Origin: DATDVD01 sp035290065
GTDB taxonomy: Bacteria; Pseudomonadota; Gammaproteobacteria; Coxiellales; Coxiellaceae
Direction of reading: 5' to 3'
DNA: 9,444 nucleotides
Assembly (NCBI GenBank): GCA_035290065.1
Contig: DATDVD010000122.1
Coordinates: 1 to 9,444, forward strand
Below, in pieces: positions 1 to 6,138 of this stretch; within the stretch, counting starts at the first letter, position 1; the number at the start of each line of letters is the position of its first letter. The notes below the pieces were generated by a model. That model made no database searches. It worked only from the letters and a program-made list of their open reading frames with translations, and was not told the DNA's origin. The translations under genes were made by a program, and so were the position numbers.

Positions 1-2284
1 AAAAGAAACCATTATTAAGAAAGCCGAAGACGAAGTGCGCGAAATTGAAAGCCAGTTTGCTTCTGGTTTAGTGACAGAAGGTGAGCGTTATAACAAAGTC
101 GTGGATATTTGGTCGCGTACAAACGATCAAGTGGCCAAAGCTATGATGGAACGCATTGCCACCGAAATAGTAAAAGACGCAAACGGCAAAGAAATCAAAC
201 AGCCATCCTTTAACTCTATTTACATGATGTCGGATTCCGGTGCGCGAGGTTCTGCAGCACAGATTCGTCAGTTAGCCGGTATGCGGGGCTTGATGGCAAA
301 ACCGGACGGCTCCATTATGGAAACGCCGATTACGGCCAACTTCCGTGAAGGATTAACCGTATTGCAATACTTTATTTCCACCCACGGTGCGCGTAAAGGT
401 TTGGCGGATACCGCGTTAAAAACAGCAAATTCCGGTTACTTAACACGCCGTTTGGTTGACGTAGCACAAGATTTAGTGATTACAGAAGACGATTGCGGTG
501 CACAACACGGCGTGGAAATTACACCGCACGTGGAAGGGGGCGATATCGTCGAACCGTTGCGTGATCGTGTATTAGGCCGTGTATTGATAGAGCCTATTTA
601 TAAGCCAGGCTCTGACGAAATATTGGTACCTACCAAAACATTATTGGATGAACATTGGGTCAGTGTATTGGAAGAACATGCGATTGATCGCGTAAAAGTT
701 CGTTCTCCTATTATGTGCGAAACCCGTTATGGCGTGTGTTCGCACTGCTATGGCCGTGATTTGGCGCGCGGTCATCGCGTGAATGTAGGGGAAGCCGTGG
801 GTATTGTAGCCGCTCAATCCATCGGTGAACCGGGTACACAGTTAACGATGAGAACATTCCACATCGGTGGTGCGGCTTCTCGTGCAACAGCGGCTAACAA
901 CATCCAAATTAAAACAGATGGTACGCTTCAATTTAACAACTTAAAAACGGTTCGACGTGATGACGGCATTATTTTAGCGGTGTCTCGTTCGGGTGAAGTC
1001 ATTATTGATGATTTAAATGGCCAAGAACGCGAACGCTACAAAGTGCCATACGGTGCGCATATTACGGCTGCCGAAGGCGCGAAAGTGAAAAAAGGCCAAG
1101 TGATCGCCCAGTGGGATCCCCATATGCATCCGATCATTACCGAAATTTCAGGTCGCGTTCAATACGTCGATTTAGTAGAAGGCATTACCGTTCATTATCA
1201 AACGGATGAAATGACGGGATTAACCAACGCTGTGGTCACCAATCCTCGTCAAAAGAGCGCAGGCGGTAAAGAATTGCGTGCGATGATTCGGTTGGTTGAT
1301 GGTGAGGGAAAACCGCTGACATTACCTAATACTAAAGTAGCCGCTCATTTCTTCTTACCAGAAGGTACTGTGATTAATTTGGCGGATGGTGCCGATGTGA
1401 ATGTGGGTGATATTATTGCCCGTATTCCGCAAGAAACTTCAAAAACTCGTGATATTACGGGTGGTTTACCCCGTGTAGCGGATTTATTTGAAGCACGTCG
1501 TCCAAAAGATGCGGCGATTCTCGCAGAAATTTCGGGTGTGGTCAGCTTTGGTAAAGACACCAAAGAAAAAGGCCGCTTGATTATCACCGGTGCTAACGAT
1601 GAGAAACACGAACAATTGATTCCGAAATGGCGTCATATCAACGCGTTTGAAGGTGAAAGCATTCAAAAAGGTGAAATTATTTCCGATGGTCCTGCCAATT
1701 CGCACGATGTATTGCGATTGAAAGGGGTTGAAGCCCTGACCGATTACATCGTGAACGAAGTGCAAGATGTGTATCGTTTACAAGGGGTAAAAATTAACGA
1801 TAAACACATCGAAGTGATTGTTCGCCAAATGCTTCGCAAAGTAGAAATTTCGGATCCGGGCGAAACGAATTTCTTAAAAGGCGAGCAAGCGGAATATGCC
1901 CAAGTGTTAACTGAAAATGATCGTGCGATCGCGCTCGGTAAAAAACCAGCGACGTTCGAGCGATTATTGTTAGGTATTACCAAAGCCTCTTTGGCAACGG
2001 AATCGTTTATTTCTGCTGCCTCTTTCCAAGAAACGACCCGTGTTTTAACGGCCGCATCGATTGCTGGCAAAAAAGACAGTCTGCGTGGCTTGAAAGAAAA
2101 CGTGATGGTAGGCCGTTTAATTCCAGCGGGTACTGGCTATGCGTATCACGAACGACGCAAAGCTTTGCAACGTGCACAAATGGCTGTTGAAAAAGTTCTC
2201 CCCAAAGAACCAGAATTCTCCGCAGCCGATGTTGAACAAGCGTTGAGCGAAGCCCTAAGAAGCTCCGACAGCGGTTCCGTTTAA
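1..2284 (+). CDS. rpoC: DNA-directed RNA polymerase subunit beta' (C-terminal part, 5' end outside window)
   Basis: Catalytic-core subunit of RNA polymerase. The frame is open from base 2, so this is the last 760 codons of a gene that is about 1400 codons in E. coli; the GTG at 35 is internal, not a start. Visible in order: the SGARGSAAQIRQLAG segment (about 235-280), the bridge helix (about 389-460), the four zinc cysteines of the second zinc site (codons at 494, 716, 737, 746), and the trigger loop IGEPGTQLTMRTFHIGG with its catalytic Met (848) and His (860). The trigger loop is split by a long insertion of about 180 residues (about 880-1420), the SI3 module typical of proteobacteria. The conserved ITGGLPRVADLFEARRP and LGITKASLATESFIS blocks follow, then a variable acidic tail. 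The NADFDGD catalytic motif lies upstream of the window. No frameshift is seen. rpoB is expected upstream. A terminator directly follows, so rpoC is the last gene of its operon here. Confidence 0.99.
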   Translation, partial: KETIIKKAEDEVREIESQFASGLVTEGERYNKVVDIWSRTNDQVAKAMMERIATEIVKDANGKEIKQPSFNSIYMMSDSGARGSAAQIRQLAGMRGLMAKPDGSIMETPITANFREGLTVLQYFISTHGARKGLADTALKTANSGYLTRRLVDVAQDLVITEDDCGAQHGVEITPHVEGGDIVEPLRDRVLGRVLIEPIYKPGSDEILVPTKTLLDEHWVSVLEEHAIDRVKVRSPIMCETRYGVCSHCYGRDLARGHRVNVGEAVGIVAAQSIGEPGTQLTMRTFHIGGAASRATAANNIQIKTDGTLQFNNLKTVRRDDGIILAVSRSGEVIIDDLNGQERERYKVPYGAHITAAEGAKVKKGQVIAQWDPHMHPIITEISGRVQYVDLVEGITVHYQTDEMTGLTNAVVTNPRQKSAGGKELRAMIRLVDGEGKPLTLPNTKVAAHFFLPEGTVINLADGADVNVGDIIARIPQETSKTRDITGGLPRVADLFEARRPKDAAILAEISGVVSFGKDTKEKGRLIITGANDEKHEQLIPKWRHINAFEGESIQKGEIISDGPANSHDVLRLKGVEALTDYIVNEVQDVYRLQGVKINDKHIEVIVRQMLRKVEISDPGETNFLKGEQAEYAQVLTENDRAIALGKKPATFERLLLGITKASLATESFISAASFQETTRVLTAASIAGKKDSLRGLKENVMVGRLIPAGTGYAYHERRKALQRAQMAVEKVLPKEPEFSAADVEQALSEALRSSDSGSV

Positions 2285-2297
2285 TTATTCATGAGGA

Positions 2298-2354
2298 ATC
2301 CAGTCTCCTTTTGTAGCCATTGAAGGCTATAAAAGGAGACTGGATCCTTTTTTT
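2298..2354 (+). terminator. Intrinsic terminator of the rpoC operon
   Basis: The arms 2298-2318 and 2325-2345 form a 21-bp stem, perfect apart from one G-U pair, closed by the 6-nt loop ATTGAA. Seven Ts follow at 2348-2354. It starts 14 nt after the rpoC stop codon. No matching T-run lies on the other strand, so it works for + strand transcripts only. The stem is unusually long for an intrinsic terminator. Confidence 0.95.
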
Positions 2355-2375
2355 AGAATCCTTGCCTTATACTGT

Positions 2376-2403
2376 TTGTCTAAAAACGGTAAGCGCGTAT
2401 AAT
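2376..2403 (+). promoter_or_regulatory. Sigma70-type promoter for norB
   Basis: A perfect -10 box TATAAT lies at 2398-2403. The best -35 is TTGTCT at 2376-2381 (first three bases match consensus) with a 16-bp spacer. Transcription would start near 2410, leaving a leader of about 50 nt before the norB ATG. A second, weaker -10-like TATACT sits at 2368-2373, but its -35 would fall in the rpoC terminator. The good -10 and weak -35 are compatible with an activated or repressed promoter, but no regulator site can be named with confidence. Confidence 0.6.
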
Positions 2404-2461
2404 GGCCTCTGTAAAGAATCTTAGATCTAGCCATATTGATTTTAAAAAGGAATGAATTTCA

Positions 2462-4738
2462 ATGTCACGCTCGGAATCTTTTTATTCTCTTCCTTCTCCT
2501 GATCGTATTACTCACTGGTTAATTGGAATTTTAATTTTGGTGATTATCGGTTGCTGGTCGGCCATGATTTGGGCGACGTATGTTACCGTCAAAGCCGTGG
2601 CGCCTGTTCCCACGCAGTTTGTTTCCCCCAAGAATACGGTAGTCATGACCGGAGAAGATATTATTGCAGGCAAATCGGGATTTCAGCAGGCTGATTTGAT
2701 GGATTATGGGTCTTTATACGGCATGGGTTCTTATTTTGGAGACGATTATACCGCAAAATATTTAGTTGCTTTAGCCACTTCTTTATTGGATCAAATAGCC
2801 CTCACACGGTACCAACAATCCTATAAACAATTATCACAAGATAAACAAGATGCGGTAAAAGATTCCATGCAGGGCATGTTACGGCAAATCAATTTAACAG
2901 AACCCGTTGTACATTTACCCCAACCCTTAGCCGATGTGATTAAAAATCTGAGAATGCAAATTGCGCATACGTTGCAAACGGATGATTTAAACCAAGGGTG
3001 GACGCGCATTCGCAGTTTAACGCCTCAACAAACCGTACAAGTAGCCGACTTTCTTATTTATTCTTCTTTAACAACCGTGGCCTATCGACCGGGGGAAAAT
3101 TATACATGGACTAATAATTGGCCTTATGAGCCCATTATAGGCAATCAACCCACAACGCCCACATTTAGTTGGACATGGGCTTCGTTAACTTTTTTATTTT
3201 TTGGTATCGGTGTGGTGGTGGCTGTTTTTAAATTGTATATTGAAAACGAAAAGAATGCGGCTTCGCTTGAAGCCTGTTTACAACGTTTTTCACCTTTAAC
3301 ACCGAGCCAATACGCGTTAATAAAATACTTTTTTGTCGTGTCCTTATTGTTGCTTGTTCAGATTGGCGTAGGGTCTATCATGGCGCATTACTATTCCGAT
3401 CGCGCCAGCTTTTATGGAATAAATGTTAATAAATGGCTGCCTTTTGCCTTTTTGCGTGATTTACATTTACAGACACCGATTGTATGGATTGGGTTGGGCT
3501 GGATTGGCGCCGCCTTATTTTTAGCCCCCATCATTGGAAAGCGAGAGCCGAGGGGCCAACGAGGTCTTGTTAATTTTCTCTTTTGGGTGAGTATGTTAAT
3601 TGTCGTGGGTGTTGTCGTGGGCAATTATTGCGGCCTAATGGGTGGCATGAAAAAAACGTGGTTTTGGTTTGGTAACCAAGGGCTTTCGTATTTAGAAATC
3701 GGACGGTTTTGGCAAATTCTCTTTTTTATCGGGTTATTGCTGTGGAGTTTCATGTTACTTCGTTCCATGTGGCCTACTTTGATTTCCTATCTTAAACCGT
3801 TCTCCTTTTTTAATTTATTTCGAATTGAAAATTTACTGTGGTACAGTTCACTGGGTGTAGCGGTTATTTATGTATTTGGCATGATCCCTATTCATAAAGT
3901 AAATCCTTCTTTTACGCTCACCGATTTTTGGCGCTGGTGGGTGGTTCATTTATGGGTAGAATGGGCATTTGAATTATTTACCGCGGCTATTATTGGTTAT
4001 TTCTTAATGGCAGTAGGCTTAGTTTCTCGCCAATTAGCTGAACGCGCTGTAATTTTTGAATGGATATTAATTTTAGGCAGTGGAATTTTAGGCACCGGTC
4101 ACCATTTGTGGTGGGCAGGGGAACCTTCGGTTTGGTTATCGCTGGGTAGTGTATTTTCTTTCTTAGAAGTGCTACCCCTTTTCTTGCTCGTGTTAGAAGC
4201 CATTCAGCAATACCAACACCTAAAGTCCAACCAAGCCTTTGCCTATCGATTGGCCTTTCTTTATATCTTAGGTTCTGCATTTTGGAATTTTGTAGGCGCC
4301 GGTGTTTTTGGTGGGGCTACCATTAATGCTCCTTTGGTGAATTACTACGAACATGGCACGTTTTTAACGTTAAACCACGCGCATACGTCCATGTTCGGGG
4401 CGTTTGGTATGTTGGCCATTGGATTGATTTATCTCGCGCTGCGTTATATGTGTGGCGATCAAATCCGTTGGACAGAGAAAGTGGGAATTTGGGCCTTCTG
4501 GCTCTATAACGCAGGTCTAGTGTTATGGATAGTCTTAAATTTCTTCCCCATTGGTTGGGCTCAGTTAAACGCTGTTTACGAGCATGGCTATACCTATGCG
4601 CGTAGTTTAGCCTTCTACAACACCACTACCTTGTGGCAATGGATGCGTTTTCCAGGCGATGTGATATTTGCCATCGCTGCCTTATTAATGGCCTATGACT
4701 TTTTTGCTAAGGGTATTGCGGTATTAAAGAAAAAATGA
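2462..4738 (+). CDS. norB: Quinol-dependent nitric oxide reductase (qNOR), single-subunit
   Basis: Integral membrane haem-copper-oxidase-superfamily enzyme reducing 2 NO to N2O with electrons from quinol. At 758 aa it has the length of the fused qNOR form, not the roughly 470-aa cytochrome c-linked NorB. Residues 17-40 are a first membrane helix; about 45-235 is a hydrophilic domain without any CxxCH haem c motif, as in qNOR; the rest is a bundle of about 13 membrane helices. Expected ligands are present: haem b His309 (AHYY), FeB ligand His496 with Glu500 and Glu504 (HLWVEWAFE), FeB ligands His547-His548 (GTGHHLWW), and His639 and His641 (NHAH) for the two haems. The start is supported by AAAGGAA at 2446-2452, 9 nt upstream of the ATG. 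It stands alone between two terminators; no norD, norQ or NO-sensor gene is adjacent. The likely role is NO detoxification or NO respiration. I use norB; norZ is an alternative name. Confidence 0.93.
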   Translation: MSRSESFYSLPSPDRITHWLIGILILVIIGCWSAMIWATYVTVKAVAPVPTQFVSPKNTVVMTGEDIIAGKSGFQQADLMDYGSLYGMGSYFGDDYTAKYLVALATSLLDQIALTRYQQSYKQLSQDKQDAVKDSMQGMLRQINLTEPVVHLPQPLADVIKNLRMQIAHTLQTDDLNQGWTRIRSLTPQQTVQVADFLIYSSLTTVAYRPGENYTWTNNWPYEPIIGNQPTTPTFSWTWASLTFLFFGIGVVVAVFKLYIENEKNAASLEACLQRFSPLTPSQYALIKYFFVVSLLLLVQIGVGSIMAHYYSDRASFYGINVNKWLPFAFLRDLHLQTPIVWIGLGWIGAALFLAPIIGKREPRGQRGLVNFLFWVSMLIVVGVVVGNYCGLMGGMKKTWFWFGNQGLSYLEIGRFWQILFFIGLLLWSFMLLRSMWPTLISYLKPFSFFNLFRIENLLWYSSLGVAVIYVFGMIPIHKVNPSFTLTDFWRWWVVHLWVEWAFELFTAAIIGYFLMAVGLVSRQLAERAVIFEWILILGSGILGTGHHLWWAGEPSVWLSLGSVFSFLEVLPLFLLVLEAIQQYQHLKSNQAFAYRLAFLYILGSAFWNFVGAGVFGGATINAPLVNYYEHGTFLTLNHAHTSMFGAFGMLAIGLIYLALRYMCGDQIRWTEKVGIWAFWLYNAGLVLWIVLNFFPIGWAQLNAVYEHGYTYARSLAFYNTTTLWQWMRFPGDVIFAIAALLMAYDFFAKGIAVLKKK

Positions 4739-4747
4739 CGTTGTTTC

Positions 4748-4798
4748 GGGTCGACCACGGTCGACCCCTACGGGGGGAGGATTCTTCCCTCTTTTTTT
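4748..4798 (+). terminator. Probable intrinsic terminator of norB
   Basis: Ten bases after the norB stop, 4748-4756 and 4759-4767 form a perfect 9-bp inverted repeat (GGGTCGACC, gap AC). Each arm contains a SalI-type GTCGAC palindrome, so the pair is also a direct repeat. A second short G-rich hairpin (4777-4780 with 4788-4791, extendable by G-U pairs) directly abuts seven Ts at 4792-4798. The second hairpin plus the T-run is the likely terminator; the first hairpin may help or protect the 3' end. Confidence 0.65.
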
Positions 4799-4821
4799 GA
4801 GTAGGGGGGGCAGACTATAAT
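4793..4821 (+). promoter_or_regulatory. Candidate promoter P1 upstream of the str operon
   Basis: A perfect -10 TATAAT at 4816-4821 is followed by the GC-rich discriminator AGCCCGCCC. At 17-bp spacing the -35 position is only the T-run of the norB terminator (4793-4798), and TTGAGT at 4797 is too close, so the -35 is poor. The -10 is flanked by a G-tract (4804-4810) and a C-rich block (4823-4830) that are near inverted complements. It could drive a transcript through 4830-5184 into rpsL or a separate short RNA. Confidence 0.35.
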
Positions 4822-4832
4822 AGCCCGCCCTT

Positions 4833-4842
4833 GCTGGCCAGC
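4833..4842. repeat. 10-bp perfect palindrome GCTGGCCAGC
   Basis: The sequence reads the same on both strands. It lies just after the P1 discriminator and runs into the first copy of the direct repeat. It could be an operator half-site or simply a stem too tight to form a loop; nothing in the sequence decides this. Confidence 0.4.
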
Positions 4843-4957
4843 CTAACCTACTATTCCAGTCGCCTAAATCCCCTAGAGAGAGCTATCCAGGCAATTCCAT
4901 AGCCTGGTAAGTGGGGGCTTCGGTGGCGCTTCAGCCAACCTACTCGATTTAAGTCGC
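4839..4957. repeat. Imperfect direct repeat pair, about 25 nt, copies at 4839-4863 and 4932-4957
   Basis: Both copies read CAGCC, an optional T, AACCTACT, six or seven unrelated bases, then AGTCGC. Copy starts are 93 nt apart. The pentamer AGTCG recurs a third time at 4961-4965, directly in front of the P2 -35 box. The first copy follows P1 and the second precedes P2. They may be remains of a tandem duplication or repeated binding sites; no family is recognised. Confidence 0.6.
4865..4951 (+). other. Foldable segment between P1 and P2, possible small structured RNA or leader domain
   Basis: TAAATC (4865-4870) can pair with GATTTA (4946-4951). Inside this closing stem are two hairpins: CCAGGC 4887-4892 with GCCTGG 4902-4907 (9-nt loop), and GGTGGC 4922-4927 with GCCAACC 4934-4940 (one bulged A). 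CCC (4871-4873) can pair with the G-run at 4913-4917 around the first hairpin. The arrangement suggests a branched RNA that would be transcribed from P1. I recognise no known RNA family: there is no tRNA T-loop, SRP, tmRNA or RNase P signature. Chance pairing has not been excluded. Confidence 0.3.
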
Positions 4958-4965
4958 ATTAGTCG

Positions 4966-4994
4966 TTGACACACAAATTCCCATCCATTAGAAT
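4966..4994 (+). promoter_or_regulatory. Strong sigma70 promoter P2 of the str operon
   Basis: Consensus -35 TTGACA at 4966-4971, an exact 17-bp spacer, and -10 TAGAAT at 4989-4994 (5 of 6). The discriminator GCCCGTCC (4995-5002) is GC-rich, the type associated with ppGpp/DksA-sensitive stable-RNA and ribosomal-protein promoters. Transcription should begin near 5001-5003, giving an rpsL leader of about 180 nt. This is the best-supported promoter in the window. Confidence 0.85.
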
Positions 4995-5041
4995 GCCCGT
5001 CCTTACAAAAACAGAGCGAAATGGGCTGGAATTCGGGCTTT

Positions 5042-5047
5042 TATAAT
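5042..5047 (+). promoter_or_regulatory. -10-like element P3 with C-rich discriminator
   Basis: TATAAT at 5042-5047 followed by GTCCCGCTC, resembling the discriminators of P1 and P2. No acceptable -35 is found at 16-18 bp spacing and there is no extended -10 TG. It lies between the arms of a 7-bp inverted repeat, CAGAGCG (5012-5018) and CGCTCTG (5052-5058). It may be a weak extra promoter or a -10-like pause site in the leader transcribed from P2. Confidence 0.3.
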
Positions 5048-5070
5048 GTCCCGCTCTGATGTAAATAGCC

Positions 5071-5115
5071 GCCTGAATTCTTAATTAAACCTCCAATTTT
5101 ATCGAGGTTGCAGGC
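5071..5115 (+). promoter_or_regulatory. Leader hairpin upstream of rpsL attenuator
   Basis: GCCTG (5071-5075) pairs with CAGGC (5111-5115), and inside it AACCTC (5088-5093) pairs with GAGGTT (5104-5109) around a 10-nt loop. The AT-rich 5076-5087 forms a one-sided internal loop. It stands directly in front of the terminator-like hairpin, the usual place for a sensor or anti-terminator domain. No known protein-binding motif is recognised. Confidence 0.45.
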
Positions 5116-5121
5116 AAATCC

Positions 5122-5162
5122 AAAGCCTTAGAGAAGCATTTGTGCTTTTCATAAGGCTTTTT
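5122..5162 (+). terminator. Terminator-like hairpin in the rpsL leader (putative attenuator)
   Basis: AAAGCCTTA (5122-5130) pairs perfectly with TAAGGCTTT (5152-5160); above it GAGAAGCA (5131-5138) pairs with TGCTTTTC (5143-5150) with one G-U pair, a bulged A at 5151 and a TTTG loop. Five Ts (5158-5162) end the structure, 22 nt before the rpsL ATG. It lies downstream of P2, so it must be read through for the str operon to be expressed, as in a transcription attenuator. GGGCTTT (5035-5041) could pair with AAAGCCT (5122-5128) as an anti-terminator. The T-run is short, so efficiency is uncertain. Confidence 0.65.
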
Positions 5163-5184
5163 GCGTATTGAAGAGAGAGGGTGT

Positions 5185-5559
5185 ATGGCACGAATCGGTC
5201 AGTTAGTGAGAAAGCCAAGACGGCAAAAAGTACAAAAAACGAATGTTCCAGCGCTCAAACGCTGTCCACAAAAACGGGGCGTGTGTACGCGGGTGTACAC
5301 CACAACCCCTAAAAAACCGAACTCCGCGTTACGTAAAGTAGCCCGTGTTCGTTTAACCAATGGTTATGAAGTAACGGCCTACATCGGTGGTGAAGGCCAT
5401 AACTTACAAGAACACTCTGTGGTACTAATTCGTGGTGGTCGTGTAAAAGACTTACCCGGTGTTCGCTACCACATTGTCCGCGGAAGCTTGGATACGGCAG
5501 GCGTTTCTGGACGCCGTCGTGGTCGGTCTAAATACGGTGAAAAGAAACCGAAAGAATAA
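5185..5559 (+). CDS. rpsL: 30S ribosomal protein S12
   Basis: Component of the 30S decoding centre that contacts 16S rRNA and controls translational accuracy. The ATG at 5185 gives 124 aa, the same length as E. coli S12, and starts MARIGQLVRKPR. The upstream in-frame TTG at 5161 is rejected because it overlaps the leader hairpin's T-run and would add 8 non-conserved residues. A purine-rich GAGAGAGGG Shine-Dalgarno (5173-5181) precedes the ATG. The TTTPKKPNSALRK loop (Lys43-Lys44 counting Met) and GGRVKDLPGVRYH (Lys88) are wild type at the classic streptomycin-resistance positions, so susceptibility at this target is inferred. Asp89, the RimO methylthiolation site, is present. The C-terminal tail is more arginine-rich than in E. 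coli (SGRRRGRSKYG). First gene of the str operon, 12 nt before rpsG. Confidence 0.98.
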   Translation: MARIGQLVRKPRRQKVQKTNVPALKRCPQKRGVCTRVYTTTPKKPNSALRKVARVRLTNGYEVTAYIGGEGHNLQEHSVVLIRGGRVKDLPGVRYHIVRGSLDTAGVSGRRRGRSKYGEKKPKE

Positions 5560-5571
5560 AGGTGATTAACT

Positions 5572-6132
5572 ATGGCAAGACGTCGTCGCGCGCCCAAACG
5601 AAAAATTCTACCCGATCCTCTGTTTAAAAGTGAGGAATTGGCAAAGTTCATTAACATTGTCATGAGCCATGGTAAAAAATCCACGGCGGAACACATTGTG
5701 TACGGTGCATTAGAAATCGTGGTGCAAAAAGGCCAGTCGGCGGTGAACGATGGAGAAGGTGGCGAAGGTGGAGAAGCGGGCGGTAAAGCCAAAGCGAGCG
5801 GTATTCGCGACAGCGAAGGGTCTCGTAAAAAAGCGCTCGATTTATTTAGAAAAGCATTGGAAAACGTAACACCCTTAGTGGAAGTAAAATCACGCCGCGT
5901 GGGAGGTTCTACCTACCAAGTGCCCGTTGAAATTCGTCAAGACCGTCGTTTGGCGTTAGCCCGTCGTTGGTTAGTATTATACGCCGCTACACGTGGTGGA
6001 CGCACGATGGTGGACCGTTTAGCAAACGAAATATTGGATGCACTGCATAATCGTGGCGGTGCGGTGAAGAAAAAAGAAGATGTGCATCGTATGGCTAAAG
6101 CCAACCAAGCTTTTGCACATTATCGGTGGTAG
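5572..6132 (+). CDS. rpsG: 30S ribosomal protein S7 with a 30-residue insertion
   Basis: Primary 16S rRNA-binding protein that nucleates the 30S head and lines the E site. AAAGGTG (5558-5564), overlapping the rpsL stop, lies 7 nt before the ATG. The 186-aa product matches S7 at both ends: MARRRRAPKRKILPDP, then LAKFINIVMSHGKKSTAE; after the insertion ALENVTPLVEVKSRRVGG, STYQVPVEIR, and the C-terminal VHRMAKANQAFAHYRW. Usual bacterial length is about 156 aa. The extra 30 residues (about 56-85) lie in the short loop before the ALENV helix and are rich in Gly, Glu, Lys and Ser, with GEGGEGGEAGG at 61-71. The frame is intact on both sides and the insertion length is a multiple of three. In E. coli S7 represses its operon through the long rpsL-rpsG gap; that gap is only 12 nt here. 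Confidence 0.97.
   Translation: MARRRRAPKRKILPDPLFKSEELAKFINIVMSHGKKSTAEHIVYGALEIVVQKGQSAVNDGEGGEGGEAGGKAKASGIRDSEGSRKKALDLFRKALENVTPLVEVKSRRVGGSTYQVPVEIRQDRRLALARRWLVLYAATRGGRTMVDRLANEILDALHNRGGAVKKKEDVHRMAKANQAFAHYRW
5752..5778 (+). repeat. Three imperfect 9-bp tandem repeats coding Gly-Glu-Gly within rpsG
   Basis: Successive units GGAGAAGGT, GGCGAAGGT and GGAGAAGCG encode GEG, GEG, GEA in the S7 insertion. Each differs from its neighbour by one or two bases, as expected from replication slippage. This suggests the insertion grew by tandem duplication and may vary in copy number among relatives. Confidence 0.75.
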
Positions 6133-6138
6133 GAAACA

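Noticed and set aside
35..37. GTG as a start of a 749-aa protein
   Set aside because: The frame is open to the left edge and conserved RpoC sequence continues through it, so this is an internal codon of a truncated gene.
1345..2070. Several minus-strand open frames of 80-108 codons within rpoC
   Set aside because: They lie opposite a fully conserved gene, have no ribosome binding sites and show no family resemblance. The same holds for the minus-strand frames in norB, rpsG, fusA and tuf.
2462..4738. norB as a cytochrome c-dependent NorB or a terminal oxidase subunit
   Set aside because: The 758-aa length with a fused hydrophilic N-terminal domain lacking CxxCH fits qNOR, and the glutamates after the first FeB histidine are NOR features.
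4823..4965. tRNA, SRP RNA, tmRNA or 6S RNA gene in the intergenic region
   Set aside because: No T-loop consensus or CCA end, no SRP GGAAG-type loop, and no tmRNA end sequences were found on either strand.
5021..5059. Possible 12-residue leader peptide (ATG at 5021, TGA at 5057)
   Set aside because: No convincing Shine-Dalgarno and no run of a regulatory amino acid; a 12-codon frame is expected by chance.
5161..5184. TTG start eight codons upstream for rpsL
   Set aside because: It overlaps the leader hairpin's T-run, has no ribosome binding site, and adds residues absent from S12; the ATG at 5185 gives the exact family length.
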